A DNA stretch of 37,504 nt from CAYUYV01 sp964474635 (GCA_964474635.1 CAYYTT010000019.1:1-37504); one strand, 5' to 3'; shown: positions 7,735-16,272, counted from the stretch's first letter. Program-made: numbers and translations. Notes: generated by a model not told the origin, from the sequence alone.

Positions 7735-9867
7735 TCAGCCGGAGGTGGACGGCCGCAAGGTCGGCGTGCACCGGCCGGACCAGGTTCCCGTTCCGGCCAC
7801 CCGGTCACGCAAATGGCTCCATGTGCCCGAAAAGCTGCGCCCGTCCGGGGATAACTCGAGACGTGTGCCGCCCTCCCCCAGTTCGGAGCGCCAATGCCCC
7901 CTCAAGACACCGTCGCGGACGGTCCCAAACAGAAAACCGGGTTGGTTGGCGCGGGCCCTGCGGTAGCTGCCGCGCACGGCACCGTCCCGTATGGCCACAT
8001 GCAAAACACCGAAATCGGTTTCCCAGCGTCCGGCAAAGCCCTGGCACGCCGTGCCGGAGGCAGCCACTTCGAACTCGGTGGCGGCCGTTTCAAAGCCGCC
8101 CCTTTCGGCCGGGGCGAATGTCTTGACCGCGTACCGGCCGGGCTGGATGGGGGCGGCGATCCACAGTTCGTCGGCCTTTGCGGCTGAAAGGGGCAGGCGC
8201 GCGCCCTCCACCAGGCGCAAGGACCGGATCGATTCCAGATCGGCCGGCGGCCTGGCCGGCCCCAGAACGGCGGCTTGCGCGCCAGGTTCGGCCATACAGG
8301 CAAGCCCATCGAGGCGCGCGGTCACCCGCATGGCCTCCCCGGGACTGTACCGGCGCCGATCCGTGGCAAGCGACACGGGCGTCATTGCCGTTGGCACGGC
8401 GACCGCCACGGACCCCACGGCCCGGGCCGCCTCGGCCAAGTCATGATCGAGCGCGGCGAGCTGCTCCAGGAAGGGCAGGCGCGCGGCCCCCTCAAAGCCC
8501 ATCCCCCCACGTGTCTGTCCGCCTACGGACCAGGCCGAGGACCAGGCGGCCGGCGCCTCACTGGGGCATGCGGAGCGTTCCATGCAGCGGCGCAGGCGCA
8601 GGCGGGACAGGGCGAGGCTGCGCGTCATGGTGCGGTTGGGCCCCTCCTGGCGCGACCGGCAGGCCGCCAGCAGATCATTGCCATCCGCCGATGGCCGGGC
8701 GTCCATCTCCCCCTCCATGCGCAGGGCATCAAGGGCGAGCGCCGCAAGCACACCCGCAAAACCGGACCAGGCTTCAGACAGGGCCGCCGCCCGCGTGTCG
8801 GGCCCCCGCGCCCGGGCCGACGCGATCAACCGTGTACTGTCGTAAAGGCGCCAAAGCCGCGCGGAGAGCAACCGGATCCGCCACAGGCCGCTTGACGGCC
8901 CGGTCGCCTGAAGACCAACCGCGTCCAGGCGCTCGGCCAGACTGTCGGCCCAGTGCCCCAACTTGGCCACCTCGTCGGCGAGACCGAGAATGGGACTGGG
9001 ACCGTCCTGGGACGCGGTCCGGCTCAAATTCGCCGTCTCAAAGAGGGCCGGCACCGCCAAGGGCACCCGCAGGGCGGATCGCACCAGACGCCGTGTTTCA
9101 GTCCCCAGCGGCGAGGCCAGCAAATCGCGCTGGGCTTCCTCCTGGTCGGCCGGCAGCGTGATCAAACTCGCCAGGGTCTCCTCGGCGACGCGCAGCCGGG
9201 CATCGAGCGCATGAGCCGGCCCGCAGGACACCTTGGGACAGGCATGGGCAAGACAGGGGGAGACGAGGGTCTCGATGCGCCGGCTGAGGCGACGCACCCG
9301 CGCGGCTTCGGCGTTGAGGGGCCGGGCCTCGGGCGGGCAACCGCTGCCATCGTCAAGACCGCGCACCCGGGAATGACACAGGAGGCTCTGGCCGCAATCC
9401 GCCTTGGCGCGATCGAAAGCCACCATCAGGGCCTGGGCCGCGATCCGGTGGTCCCCGGCCCGGGTCACCGGGTCGGGCTCGCCGCGCGCGAAACGCGCCG
9501 CCGCCGCGCGTTGGGCCCGGGAGAACCGCGCCGATGCGGTCCGCTGACGCCGGGCCGCCTCCGCGTCGATGGCCTCAAGCCGGTCGATCCATTGGGAAAT
9601 GACGGCACAAGACGGACAGGGCCCAAGCGGCGGACCGTCGAGCCGGTCCACCACACGCAATTTGGCCCGGGGCACGGCCGGATCGGCGTTAAAGGCCGGC
9701 CCCTCCGCGCCGTGCAGCAGCAGGAACGCCGCGATGCCAAGCCCGGCAATGAGCACGATGCCCAGGGACTCGCGCGACAAGCCGATGCCGGCCAGCGCAG
9801 ACCTGACCCTGCGCAGCCATGACGAGCCTTGTGGGGCGGAGCCTGGCTCTTCAGGACCGTCGGTCAC
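7735..9867 (-). CDS. Large single-pass periplasmic protein, unknown
   Basis: 710-aa protein I do not recognise. Topology seen: about 35 hydrophilic residues, one membrane segment (LGIVLIAGLGIAAFLLL), then a large domain predicted to be periplasmic. The first 215 residues carry a CPSC motif and six further cysteines (CGQSLLC, GCPP, CLAHAC, VSCG), consistent with disulfides outside the cytosol. The middle is helical and Arg/Ala-rich. The last 100 residues (from GFAGRWETDFG) form a repetitive beta pattern with alternating G-x-W and G-x-Y strands ending GTGTWSGRC, like a small lipocalin- or beta-barrel-type domain. The GTG at 9867 is preferred (GGAG 6 nt before) over a TTG one codon upstream. It is downstream of, and on the same strand as, the pseudo-receiver gene (207 bp apart), and convergent with the XRE gene. 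Confidence 0.75.
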   Translation of the reverse strand: MTDGPEEPGSAPQGSSWLRRVRSALAGIGLSRESLGIVLIAGLGIAAFLLLHGAEGPAFNADPAVPRAKLRVVDRLDGPPLGPCPSCAVISQWIDRLEAIDAEAARRQRTASARFSRAQRAAAARFARGEPDPVTRAGDHRIAAQALMVAFDRAKADCGQSLLCHSRVRGLDDGSGCPPEARPLNAEAARVRRLSRRIETLVSPCLAHACPKVSCGPAHALDARLRVAEETLASLITLPADQEEAQRDLLASPLGTETRRLVRSALRVPLAVPALFETANLSRTASQDGPSPILGLADEVAKLGHWADSLAERLDAVGLQATGPSSGLWRIRLLSARLWRLYDSTRLIASARARGPDTRAAALSEAWSGFAGVLAALALDALRMEGEMDARPSADGNDLLAACRSRQEGPNRTMTRSLALSRLRLRRCMERSACPSEAPAAWSSAWSVGGQTRGGMGFEGAARLPFLEQLAALDHDLAEAARAVGSVAVAVPTAMTPVSLATDRRRYSPGEAMRVTARLDGLACMAEPGAQAAVLGPARPPADLESIRSLRLVEGARLPLSAAKADELWIAAPIQPGRYAVKTFAPAERGGFETAATEFEVAASGTACQGFAGRWETDFGVLHVAIRDGAVRGSYRRARANQPGFLFGTVRDGVLRGHWRSELGEGGTRLELSPDGRSFSGTWSHLRDRVAGTGTWSGRCTPTLRPSTSG

Positions 9868-10074
9868 CAAACGCTCCAGAACCGGAATGGGAGAGAGGCT
9901 TCATGCAATCGGGGCGCGCTTACCAAAGGAGGTGTGCCGAGCGGACGCCGTGTCCGCGGACCATTCCATCCTTCTAACGCCAGTTTCACCCCGAGTCAGG
10001 CCCGCCAGAGCAGACGGCCGTCGCGCACATATTTGGTTTGAAGCACGCGGGCGGTTTCGGGAGCGCGGGGAGGG

Positions 10075-10551
10075 TCAGGGGCGCGGATTGGGGGCCGGCG
10101 GCCACCAGCCGCCGGACTCGAACCAGAACGCACCACCGGTGCGCGCCGGCGCGGGCAGGCCCAGCGCGCGGGCAAGGGACCCGGCCAACTGGATAGGCGA
10201 GCACGGCCACGCAAGAACGCCCTTCGCCCCCGCGCGGGACGCCGTCAAAACCCAATCCCGGGTCGGCCAACGCGTGAAGAGCACAATCGGCACCGGAAGC
10301 CGGCTCGCATTGGCCAACACGCCCCCCAGATAAAGAAGCGGTAACCCGGCCTTGGGCATGACATCCGCGTCGCACAGGAGGAGATCGCTGGTCGGCCGAT
10401 GGACTTCACGCAAGGCACAAGTCAGATCGGTCAACAGGGTTACGCTGCCCGCCCCCATATCCCTCAGCACCGAGCCCATGTCGGCGCCGCCGCCAATGTC
10501 TCCGCCCGCAATGGCGATTCGCTGCCGGGACAAATCGATCAGTCGTCCCAT
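10075..10551 (-). CDS. Degenerate receiver-domain protein
   Basis: 158-aa CheY-like protein. The alternating strand/helix pattern of a receiver is visible: RIAIAGGD, DLLLCDADV (likely phospho-acceptor Asp), IVLFTRWP (conserved Thr) and GAKGVLAWPCSP. Two key features are lost: the acidic pair after the first strand is GGD, and the invariant lysine before the last Pro is Trp. Phosphotransfer chemistry is therefore doubtful and it may be a pseudo-receiver used for protein contacts. A Pro/Trp-rich tail follows (WWPPAPNPRP). The ATG at 10551 has GGGAGAG about 8 nt upstream; the frame is open to 10731 without a ribosome site. It is divergent from the 629-aa membrane protein across 192 bp, with which it may share regulation. 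There is no DNA-binding output domain. Confidence 0.72.
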   Translation of the reverse strand: MGRLIDLSRQRIAIAGGDIGGGADMGSVLRDMGAGSVTLLTDLTCALREVHRPTSDLLLCDADVMPKAGLPLLYLGGVLANASRLPVPIVLFTRWPTRDWVLTASRAGAKGVLAWPCSPIQLAGSLARALGLPAPARTGGAFWFESGGWWPPAPNPRP

Positions 10552-10743
10552 GATGCACTCTCCCGTGTGGATCCCCATAAGGATCGCCAGGAGAGCAAGC
10601 GCCGTGCCCGGCACAGGCCCCCCCCTTTGGCCCAGCACGGGACGCGAAAGACTTGGAACCGAGGGGGCAACACACGCTAATGCTGAGCGCTGGACAGGCG
10701 GCACGCGGCCGCCTTGAAAACAGACGGCCACGGGAGAACGCCG

Positions 10744-12633
10744 ATGACCTTGGATCCGGTCGAAGCCTTTGGGATTTTCGCCCTGGGAAGCTTCGTGCTC
10801 CTGGCGGGGGGCCTCGTGGCCGGCGTCATGGCCCCGCGGCTGCGCCCGGAACTTGCCGCAGGCCGTGTGCTTTCAGGCGGATCGGCCTTCTTCGTGTTCC
10901 TGCTGCTCGCCTTTCTGGCCGGCCATCTGGCGCAGGAGGCCGCGCGCCTTGCCGAAGGCGCCGAGGACAATGTGCTGGCGCCGTTCGGACGGCTGAATGC
11001 CGGCGCCCAGCACCGGGTCGGCCTGTTCGGTGAGGCCCCTTGCTCCGCGCCCGACCCCCTCGCCATCGAAAGCGCGCGCCGCGGCCTCCTGTCCGCGGTG
11101 GGCGGCCTCGCCGTGGTGCCGATCGAAGCCGCATTGGTGCAACGCGGACGGCTGCGCTGCGGGCCCGATGACGCCGAACCGACCCGGGCCGCCATCGACG
11201 ATCAACTCGATGTCTTCGCGGCGCGGTTCTTCAAGACCATGCGCCCCCAGGCCCTCGCCAATCCAGCCTCGGCCGACGCGCTCGGACGCCTTGAGGCCCG
11301 GATCGATGTGTTCCGGGGCATGATGGTTTCCGGTCAGGTCTTGTTCATTGTACTGATCCTGGTGCTCGTGATCCGGGCCCTGCTTTGGCTTCTGGGCGGA
11401 GAGCGCAGGCGCCTTGCCGTCTTCCAGGATGTGCCCGTGGAACAGGCCCACACGGTTCGCTCCCTCGCCCTGCTCATCGCGGGCCTGAGTGGCTGCGTGG
11501 TGATCAGCGCCCTGGCGGTGCAGCACGGGGAGCGCGCACGGGATCGGGCGATCCTGGTGGGGGCCCTGGCCGGCACGCACCAACCGGCCGAGGCTCCGGC
11601 GGCCCTTCTGGGAACCGGGTTCAGCGGGTTTGCCGCGCTCGGCGGCCAAGAGATTCTGGCGGTGCACGACACCAAAGCCGTGCCCTTGAGCGCCGGCCAG
11701 ACCTTGCCGCGTCTGGACCGATATCTTTCCATCGTCACACTGAGCCCGGCGGGTGCGCCCGCGATGCTGCGCCGCCTCAACCTTTCCGTGGACGAGGGCT
11801 TAAGCCTTGAGCGGGCGCCGAGCGATCTTGAAGCGGTGTGCCTCCTGTCGCGCCCGCGCAAAACCATGGGCGAAGGGGATCGCGCGCGCCCCATACATGC
11901 CCTGGCTTTCGAGAGCGGCGATTTCCGGCGGGACACGGACGGTCCGAACGCGGTGGACTTTCGCGCGCGCGCCTATCACATCCGCCTCGATCAGGCGGCC
12001 GGAGGGACGCGGGCGCGCCTGATCGGTGTAATCGAATTCACGGAACTGGGCCTTATCGACGTGGAAGGCGCCCTGTGCCGCGCCGCCGCCGGCGGGCCCC
12101 AGGCCTCGGAGGATCCGGTGCCCGTGGAGGTGGTCCTGGCACGCCGGGGCGGGGGCGCTGATCCGGCCCGCCTGCACCGGCTGCGCCTGATGGTCTCCCG
12201 GGACGGCCCGGTAACGCTGGCCAGCGGGGTTGAAGCCGGCGGTCTTGAGGCCCCCTGGCCTCGCGAGATCCTGGAACGGCTGCCGGAAGGGGCCGCGCGC
12301 CATGTCACCGATCTTTCCCAAGGCCCGGGCGAGCGGGTGTTCGTGACGGCGGCCGGCGATGCGGGCGACGCGGGGCCCTTCGCGTCCCTGATCTATACGG
12401 TGAATGCGGCGTGCCTGTTCGGTCAGCGGGCCGTGGCGGGTGTGCGCGGCGGACAGCCCTGCCATCCGGACCGGGGAATGGTGCGCTCGGTGCCCAATGT
12501 CAAACTCGAAGCACTGACGGTGATCGACGGCCGGACAAACCACCTTGCCCTGGGCAGCGATGACGAGGACTTGGGGGGCCTCGCTTGGGGGGGCCTCGCT
12601 TGGGGCGGCCCCGCCGGGGGCGGCCAACCCTGA
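10744..12633 (+). CDS. Polytopic membrane protein, unknown
   Basis: 629-aa protein I do not recognise. Two membrane helices lie at about 8-28 and 38-60, a soluble segment follows (60-190, two cysteines), then helices at about 200-220 (VLFIVLILVLVIRALLWLL) and 240-262, and a long C-terminal domain (270-615). That domain begins GTGFSGFAALGGQEILAVHD and contains SDLEAVCLLSRP and LIDVEGALCRA, loosely like the D-x-E-G strands of beta-propeller 'esterase-like/phytase-like' proteins; this is a weak resemblance. The tail repeats GGLAW twice then GGPAG (15-bp DNA repeats near 12573-12620). The ATG at 10744 has GGGAGAA just upstream. It diverges from the pseudo-receiver gene and converges on the small membrane protein. 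Confidence 0.78.
   Translation: MTLDPVEAFGIFALGSFVLLAGGLVAGVMAPRLRPELAAGRVLSGGSAFFVFLLLAFLAGHLAQEAARLAEGAEDNVLAPFGRLNAGAQHRVGLFGEAPCSAPDPLAIESARRGLLSAVGGLAVVPIEAALVQRGRLRCGPDDAEPTRAAIDDQLDVFAARFFKTMRPQALANPASADALGRLEARIDVFRGMMVSGQVLFIVLILVLVIRALLWLLGGERRRLAVFQDVPVEQAHTVRSLALLIAGLSGCVVISALAVQHGERARDRAILVGALAGTHQPAEAPAALLGTGFSGFAALGGQEILAVHDTKAVPLSAGQTLPRLDRYLSIVTLSPAGAPAMLRRLNLSVDEGLSLERAPSDLEAVCLLSRPRKTMGEGDRARPIHALAFESGDFRRDTDGPNAVDFRARAYHIRLDQAAGGTRARLIGVIEFTELGLIDVEGALCRAAAGGPQASEDPVPVEVVLARRGGGADPARLHRLRLMVSRDGPVTLASGVEAGGLEAPWPREILERLPEGAARHVTDLSQGPGERVFVTAAGDAGDAGPFASLIYTVNAACLFGQRAVAGVRGGQPCHPDRGMVRSVPNVKLEALTVIDGRTNHLALGSDDEDLGGLAWGGLAWGGPAGGGQP
12573..12620 (+). repeat. 15-bp coding tandem repeat
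   Basis: Two identical 15-bp units plus a diverged third at the 3' end of the 629-aa membrane protein gene, encoding GGLAW-GGLAW-GGPAG. The period is a multiple of three, so the frame is kept. Confidence 0.8.
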
Positions 12634-12686
12634 TCGACGGGCCGTGATCGCCCCACCTCAAGCGCCAAGCTCTCACCGTTTTGCCG

Positions 12687-13106
12687 TCATCCCCGGGCGG
12701 GGCGCCACATGGGGCCGACAGCCGCCAGCAGGATAATGGCATTGAAGATCACATTGGAGGTCGCCCCGGCGGTCACGGACCCCGCGCTGTCGAGGACGAA
12801 CCAGGCCAAAATGCCCGTGACCACAGCCTGGCGAACCGCCTCGGGCGCCGCGTCGTAGGCCGCGCCCGACAAGCGCCAGATCATGACGCCCCAGCCCAGC
12901 AGGAACCCACCCGACACGGCGGACAAAAAGCGCATCGTGGGCCCTTCGATCTGCTCCTGGCCGTCGAGCGGCCACTTCAAAAAATCAAGCGCAAGCCGCC
13001 CCATCTCGTCTGTGGCCTCCATGGTGCCAAGGAACAGAACGGGGGCGAAACCAGCGACGATTACGGCAGTGACCTTCAGCCAGGCTTTGTGGACGGCGTG
13101 AGACAT
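12687..13106 (-). CDS. Small four-helix membrane protein, unknown
   Basis: 139-aa integral membrane protein. Four hydrophobic segments are seen: VTAVIVAGFAPVLFLGTM, FLSAVSGGFLLGWGVMIW, VTGILAWFVLDSAGSVTAG and VIFNAIILLAAVGPMW. A conserved-looking polar set (LAWFVLDS, SNVIFN) sits inside the helices, which suggests a family rather than random sequence, but I cannot name it. The ATG at 13106 has AAGGGAG 9 nt upstream; the frame is open to 13166 without a ribosome site. It converges with the 629-aa protein gene (53 bp between the stops). Upstream lies a palindrome-rich intergenic region with no obvious promoter. Confidence 0.75.
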   Translation of the reverse strand: MSHAVHKAWLKVTAVIVAGFAPVLFLGTMEATDEMGRLALDFLKWPLDGQEQIEGPTMRFLSAVSGGFLLGWGVMIWRLSGAAYDAAPEAVRQAVVTGILAWFVLDSAGSVTAGATSNVIFNAIILLAAVGPMWRPARG

Positions 13107-13198
13107 GATCGGGGCTCCCTTGCAGTGACCGCCGCCAGTCTCGCCGCCGCCAGGCGGGCCGGACAATTACCTAGCAGGTCAGTCCAAGGGCATTGAGT

Positions 13199-13335
13199 CA
13201 TTCAGATGGTGCAGCGTGTCATTGCGAGCCGCTCTTGGGCGGCGCGGCGATCCAAGGCCACTGGCTTCGGATTTCGTTGCGCTGGATGGCTTCGCTTTGC
13301 TCGCCATGACGGCATGAAACTGAATCATCTGAATG
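13199..13335. repeat. Nested inverted-repeat (REP/MITE-like) element
   Basis: Outer arms CATTCAGATG (13199-13208) and CATCTGAATG (13326-13335) enclose inner arms GTCATTGCGAGC (13218-13229) and GCTCGCCATGAC (13299-13310), the latter pair matching at 11 of 12 positions. The inner 93 bp, with TTGCGAGC...GCGATCCA...CTGGAT...TTCGCT, resembles the widespread non-coding palindromic repeats of many bacterial genomes. Confidence 0.7.
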
Positions 13336-13385
13336 TGCCGCTGCACTTGCGTATCCGTTTGCGTTCAAATTGGCCGTGACCACGG

Positions 13386-13517
13386 CCTAGTGGATCGACC
13401 CAGACATTTGAAGCCCGACAGGTCGAGGTGAGGCAATGGATAAGCCCTTCAAATGTCTGGATAAGTTGATCCATCAACAAAAAACCTAGTGGTTCGAAAC
13501 GTCAGATTCGAACCACT
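13386..13517. repeat. Two adjacent long hairpins
   Basis: CCAGACATTTGAAG (13400-13413) is perfectly mirrored at 13447-13460, with TGGATC/GATCCA further out (13391-13396, 13468-13473). Directly after it, AGTGGTTCGAA (13488-13498) is perfectly mirrored at 13507-13517 across an 8-base loop. Both hairpins begin with the same CCTAGTGG (13386 and 13485). Non-coding; upstream of the XRE/MmyB-like gene. Confidence 0.75.
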
Positions 13518-13633
13518 TGGGTGCGGTGCGACCTCATTGCCTCGCGCGATAGCGTGCAGATCAGTGGCGGGCGGACCGCATCCGCGCGCCGAACCGATTG
13601 ACGTGGGCCCGCCGGCACGGCTGTGTTGGGGCC

Positions 13634-14419
13634 ATGAGCCCGTTTGCTGACCTTTTGAAATCCTGGCGCAAGGCGCGCCGCATGAGCCAACTCGACCTTG
13701 CCCTGGAGGCCCGGGTTTCGGCGCGCCACGTCTGCTTCCTGGAGACCGGCCGCGCCCAGCCCAGCCGGGACATGATCGCCCGATTGGGTGAGGCGCTCGC
13801 CCTGCCCCTGGCCGTTCGCAATCAAATGCTGACCCGGGCGGGCTTTGCGCCGCGTTACAGCGGCCGGCGCTGGGACGGCGACGACATGGCCCCGATCCGC
13901 GCGGCCCTGGCCTACACCCTCGAGCGCCACGCCCCCTACCCGGCTTTCGCGGCGGACAGGCTCTGGACGGTGGTCCGCATGAATGAGCCGGCGCGGGCCC
14001 TGTTCACCCTTGTGGGGATCACGGAAGGGTCCAGCATGCTGGATCTCATGGTCTCGGACAGGCTGGCGCCCCTGATCGAGAATTGGCCGGAGGTGGCCCA
14101 TCACGCGGCCCTGCGGCTGCGGACCGAAAGTGCGGCCCAGGGCGGTGTTGCCGCGCTTGACCGGGTTGCTGACACGCTCTCGGGTGTGCCGGCAGCGGGC
14201 GAATGCGCGACCGGTCCGGTGGTCCCGACCATTTATCGGGTGGGGACGTTGCGCCTGTCGCTCTTTGCGACCATTGCCCAGTTCGGCACGCCGGATGATT
14301 TGACCCTTGAGGATCTTCGGATCGAACAGTTTTTCCCGGCCGACAAAGCCTCCGAACAGGCCCTGCTGGCCATGGGCGGTGACCACAAACGCGTGGACCC
14401 CGCAAATGCGGGGCCCTGA
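13634..14419 (+). CDS. XRE regulator with MmyB-like ligand domain
   Basis: 261-aa transcriptional regulator. Residues 5-65 are an XRE helix-turn-helix with the typical LLKSWRKARRMSQLDLAL start and ARHVCFLETGRAQPSRDMI recognition region. Residues 90-260 match the MmyB-type ligand-binding domain: a helix with YPAFAADRLWTVVRMNEPA, LDLMVSDRLAPLIENW, and LRLSLFATIAQFGTPDD near the end. Members of this family often regulate a neighbouring enzyme gene and bind small hydrophobic ligands, but no enzyme adjoins here; the upstream DNA is palindromic and the downstream gene (mucR) is convergent, 63 bp away. The ATG at 13634 gives the normal N-terminus; an earlier in-frame start at 13598 adds 12 unlikely residues. 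Confidence 0.9.
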   Translation: MSPFADLLKSWRKARRMSQLDLALEARVSARHVCFLETGRAQPSRDMIARLGEALALPLAVRNQMLTRAGFAPRYSGRRWDGDDMAPIRAALAYTLERHAPYPAFAADRLWTVVRMNEPARALFTLVGITEGSSMLDLMVSDRLAPLIENWPEVAHHAALRLRTESAAQGGVAALDRVADTLSGVPAAGECATGPVVPTIYRVGTLRLSLFATIAQFGTPDDLTLEDLRIEQFFPADKASEQALLAMGGDHKRVDPANAGP

Positions 14420-14482
14420 AAGCTCGGACTCTTGAGATCTTGAACAATCGAGCGCGTCCTGCGCGGCCAAGATTTGGCGCTG

Positions 14483-14911
14483 TCACTCTCCGGCGGCGCC
14501 GCGTCGGCTGGCGCGCCCCTTCTGACCGAGCCCCATTTCCTTGGCGAGGCGCGAGCGGGCCTCCGCATAGCTTGGCGCGACCATGGGATAGTCCTTTGGG
14601 AGGCCCCAACGCTCCCGATATTCTTCGGGAGTCAAATTATAGTGTGTTCGCAAATGTCGTTTCAGTGACTTGAACTGCTTTCCATCCTCAAGACAAATAA
14701 TGTATTCTGGAAACACTGATTTTTTCGGGTTTACCGCGGGCTTCAGCGGTTCCGCCGCTTCTTCGACCAACCCTCCCGTCGCTTCCTGCAAAGCCGAGTA
14801 CACTTGCTGGATCAGCGCGGGCAGATCGTTTGATCCAATGACATTGTTTCCAACATAGGCCGAGACAATCTCAGCCGTCATGTCGACGAGTTCTGATTTA
14901 GAAGCGTCCAT
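14483..14911 (-). CDS. mucR: MucR/Ros family zinc-finger regulator
   Basis: 142-aa member of the Ros/MucR family, alphaproteobacterial DNA-binding proteins that bind AT-rich targets and control surface polysaccharide, motility and cell-cycle genes. Seen: the N-terminal oligomerisation part LVDMTAEIVSAYVGNN, then the zinc-finger core YIICLEDGKQFKSLKRHLRTHYN with Cys and two His, and YRERWGLPKDYPMVAPSYAE, all near-invariant in the family. I prefer the ATG at 14911 (MDASKSEL); an ATG at 14920 also exists but leaves only 2-3 nt after the GAGG. The upstream region includes an AT-rich run (about 14969-14984), the sort of site at which MucR represses itself. Convergent with the XRE/MmyB-like gene. 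Confidence 0.93.
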   Translation of the reverse strand: MDASKSELVDMTAEIVSAYVGNNVIGSNDLPALIQQVYSALQEATGGLVEEAAEPLKPAVNPKKSVFPEYIICLEDGKQFKSLKRHLRTHYNLTPEEYRERWGLPKDYPMVAPSYAEARSRLAKEMGLGQKGRASRRGAAGE

Positions 14912-14920
14912 GTCGTGCAT

Positions 14921-15467
14921 ATCCTCGGGCGAACCTTCTGTTCGTTCAACATCTCGCTGCCAGGACGCTATATATTTTTATAATGACCGGCAAGTACAAA
15001 GTGTCATTAGTAGCTTACGCTCGATCCTCGAATCTTTAAGCTCCAATGGAGCCCGCTAGAGGGTCTTGAGGGGATCCACAGTGGGAAAAGACTCAGGAAT
15101 TTCCGAAAAAAATGGGGAATGCAGGCCTTGTGAAAGCGATCTGTTTCGCCTTTCCAAAACCTAAAGAAGTTTCGCCTATAGTCCACACCATTCGCGTGTC
15201 ACTCAACCCGCGAATGGCTTGACTTGGGTCAAACAGCAAGAATACGCAATCAAAAGCCAGAAAGGCTGTCCAAGAGTTTGGGCCCAAACGCCCAAAAATG
15301 CGATTGGCGCCCCACTCTCCAGGTCTGGCCCGCCGAAAATTATAACTTTTCAGTAATTTGAGACATGGCGCGGTAGCGGCGCTGCATGGCCGGCATGGCA
15401 TGATCGGCGTCAAATCTGAGATCGCGTGCCTTTGGAAACGCCGGATACCGTCCGGATTACATTCAGA
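14921..15467. other. Non-coding region, AT-richer than neighbours
   Basis: About 550 bp between mucR and mnhG with no convincing gene; an open frame at 15093-15413 has no family features. It holds an AT-rich run near 14969-14984 (likely mucR promoter) and a perfect 14-bp palindrome GTTTGGGCCCAAAC at 15276-15289. Base composition is visibly lower in GC than the rest of the window. Confidence 0.6.
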
Positions 15468-15848
15468 TTACTCGAAGGGTTTTGCGTCGAGGGGAATGGC
15501 TTTGGGCGGGCGCTTGTCGAACGCATACTGGCCCTCAAGTTCATCGATCACCGATGCCTCGGCCAGGGGAACACCGCTGCAATAGGCGGCGCGGCCCAAA
15601 AGATGCGACCCGATCGGGGCCGTGATAATCAAAAACAACACGCCGACGATGGCCTTCAAGGTCACGTCGAGCTGCCCCGCATCCACGGCAACGGCAATCA
15701 GAATGACCCCGGCACCAAGGGTTCCCGCCTTGGTCGCCGCGTGCATGCGCATGTAGACATCCGGAAAGCGAACCATGCCAATGCCGGCGAGCAGGATGAA
15801 CACCGCGCCGATCAGAACCAGGACGACCGTAATGGTTTCATAGATCAT
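15468..15848 (-). CDS. mnhG: Na+/H+ antiporter subunit MnhG/MrpG
   Basis: 126-aa last subunit of the Mrp (CPA3) antiporter. Three membrane helices (ITVVLVLIGAVFILLAGIG, GVILIAVAVDAG, IVGVLFLIITAPIGSHLLGRAAY) and the hallmark MVRFPDVYMRMHAATKAGTLG identify it. The ORF overlaps the end of mnhF by 11 bp, indicating translational coupling. The C-terminus carries a short hydrophilic tail (residues ~95-126). The operon ends here; no terminator hairpin with a T-run is obvious downstream. Confidence 0.95.
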   Translation of the reverse strand: MIYETITVVLVLIGAVFILLAGIGMVRFPDVYMRMHAATKAGTLGAGVILIAVAVDAGQLDVTLKAIVGVLFLIITAPIGSHLLGRAAYCSGVPLAEASVIDELEGQYAFDKRPPKAIPLDAKPFE

Positions 15849-16206
15849 CGGACTGATCCTCCTGTTTGTTCATGGCTTTGGGCGTTGGCGGCGGGGCCGC
15901 GGCCGATGATCGACTGGCCGGGGGCGCGTCGGCCGACAGGGACGAGCGCTGAAGGACATAGCGCGCGAAGGCCACCGTCGCGAGGAAGGCCACCAGGGCG
16001 GTCGCGATGGCCACGTCCAGATAGGCGTACTGCCCGTTTTCGAGCGACGAGACCGCGATAAACCCAATGGCGGCCAAGGCCAGAAAATCGATGGCCATGA
16101 CCCGGTCCGCAAGGCTCGGTCCGCGCAGAAGGCGCCAGACCGCAAGGCCGATCGAAACCAGCAAAATCCCGTAAGTCAGCGTGGTGACGGCCGAAATCAT
16201 CGACAT
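15838..16206 (-). CDS. mnhF: Na+/H+ antiporter subunit MnhF/MrpF
   Basis: 122-aa subunit with three membrane helices and the family sequence RGPSLADRVMAIDFLALAAIG followed by YLDVAIATALVAFLATVAFARY. Typical MrpF is near 90 aa; this one has an extra Ala/Pro/Ser-rich tail of about 30 residues after the last helix, probably cytoplasmic. The ATG at 16206 has AAGGGG 9 nt upstream. It is separated from mnhE by 66 bp, the only real gap within the operon. Confidence 0.95.
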   Translation of the reverse strand: MSMISAVTTLTYGILLVSIGLAVWRLLRGPSLADRVMAIDFLALAAIGFIAVSSLENGQYAYLDVAIATALVAFLATVAFARYVLQRSSLSADAPPASRSSAAAPPPTPKAMNKQEDQSDDL

Positions 16207-16272
16207 GAGGTTTTTCCCCTTGCGCCGGCGCCGGTCGCTCTGCCGGCGGGCCGTGCAGGCTCCATGTGGCCC

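Noticed and set aside
8178..9161. Long + strand frames opposite the 710-aa protein
   Set aside because: Arg/Pro-rich shadow of a GC-rich gene; the minus frame has a membrane helix, ordered cysteines and a good ribosome site.
15093..15413. 106-codon minus-strand frame between mucR and mnhG
   Set aside because: No ribosome site, no recognisable domain, and it lies in AT-richer DNA unlike the coding composition of the window.
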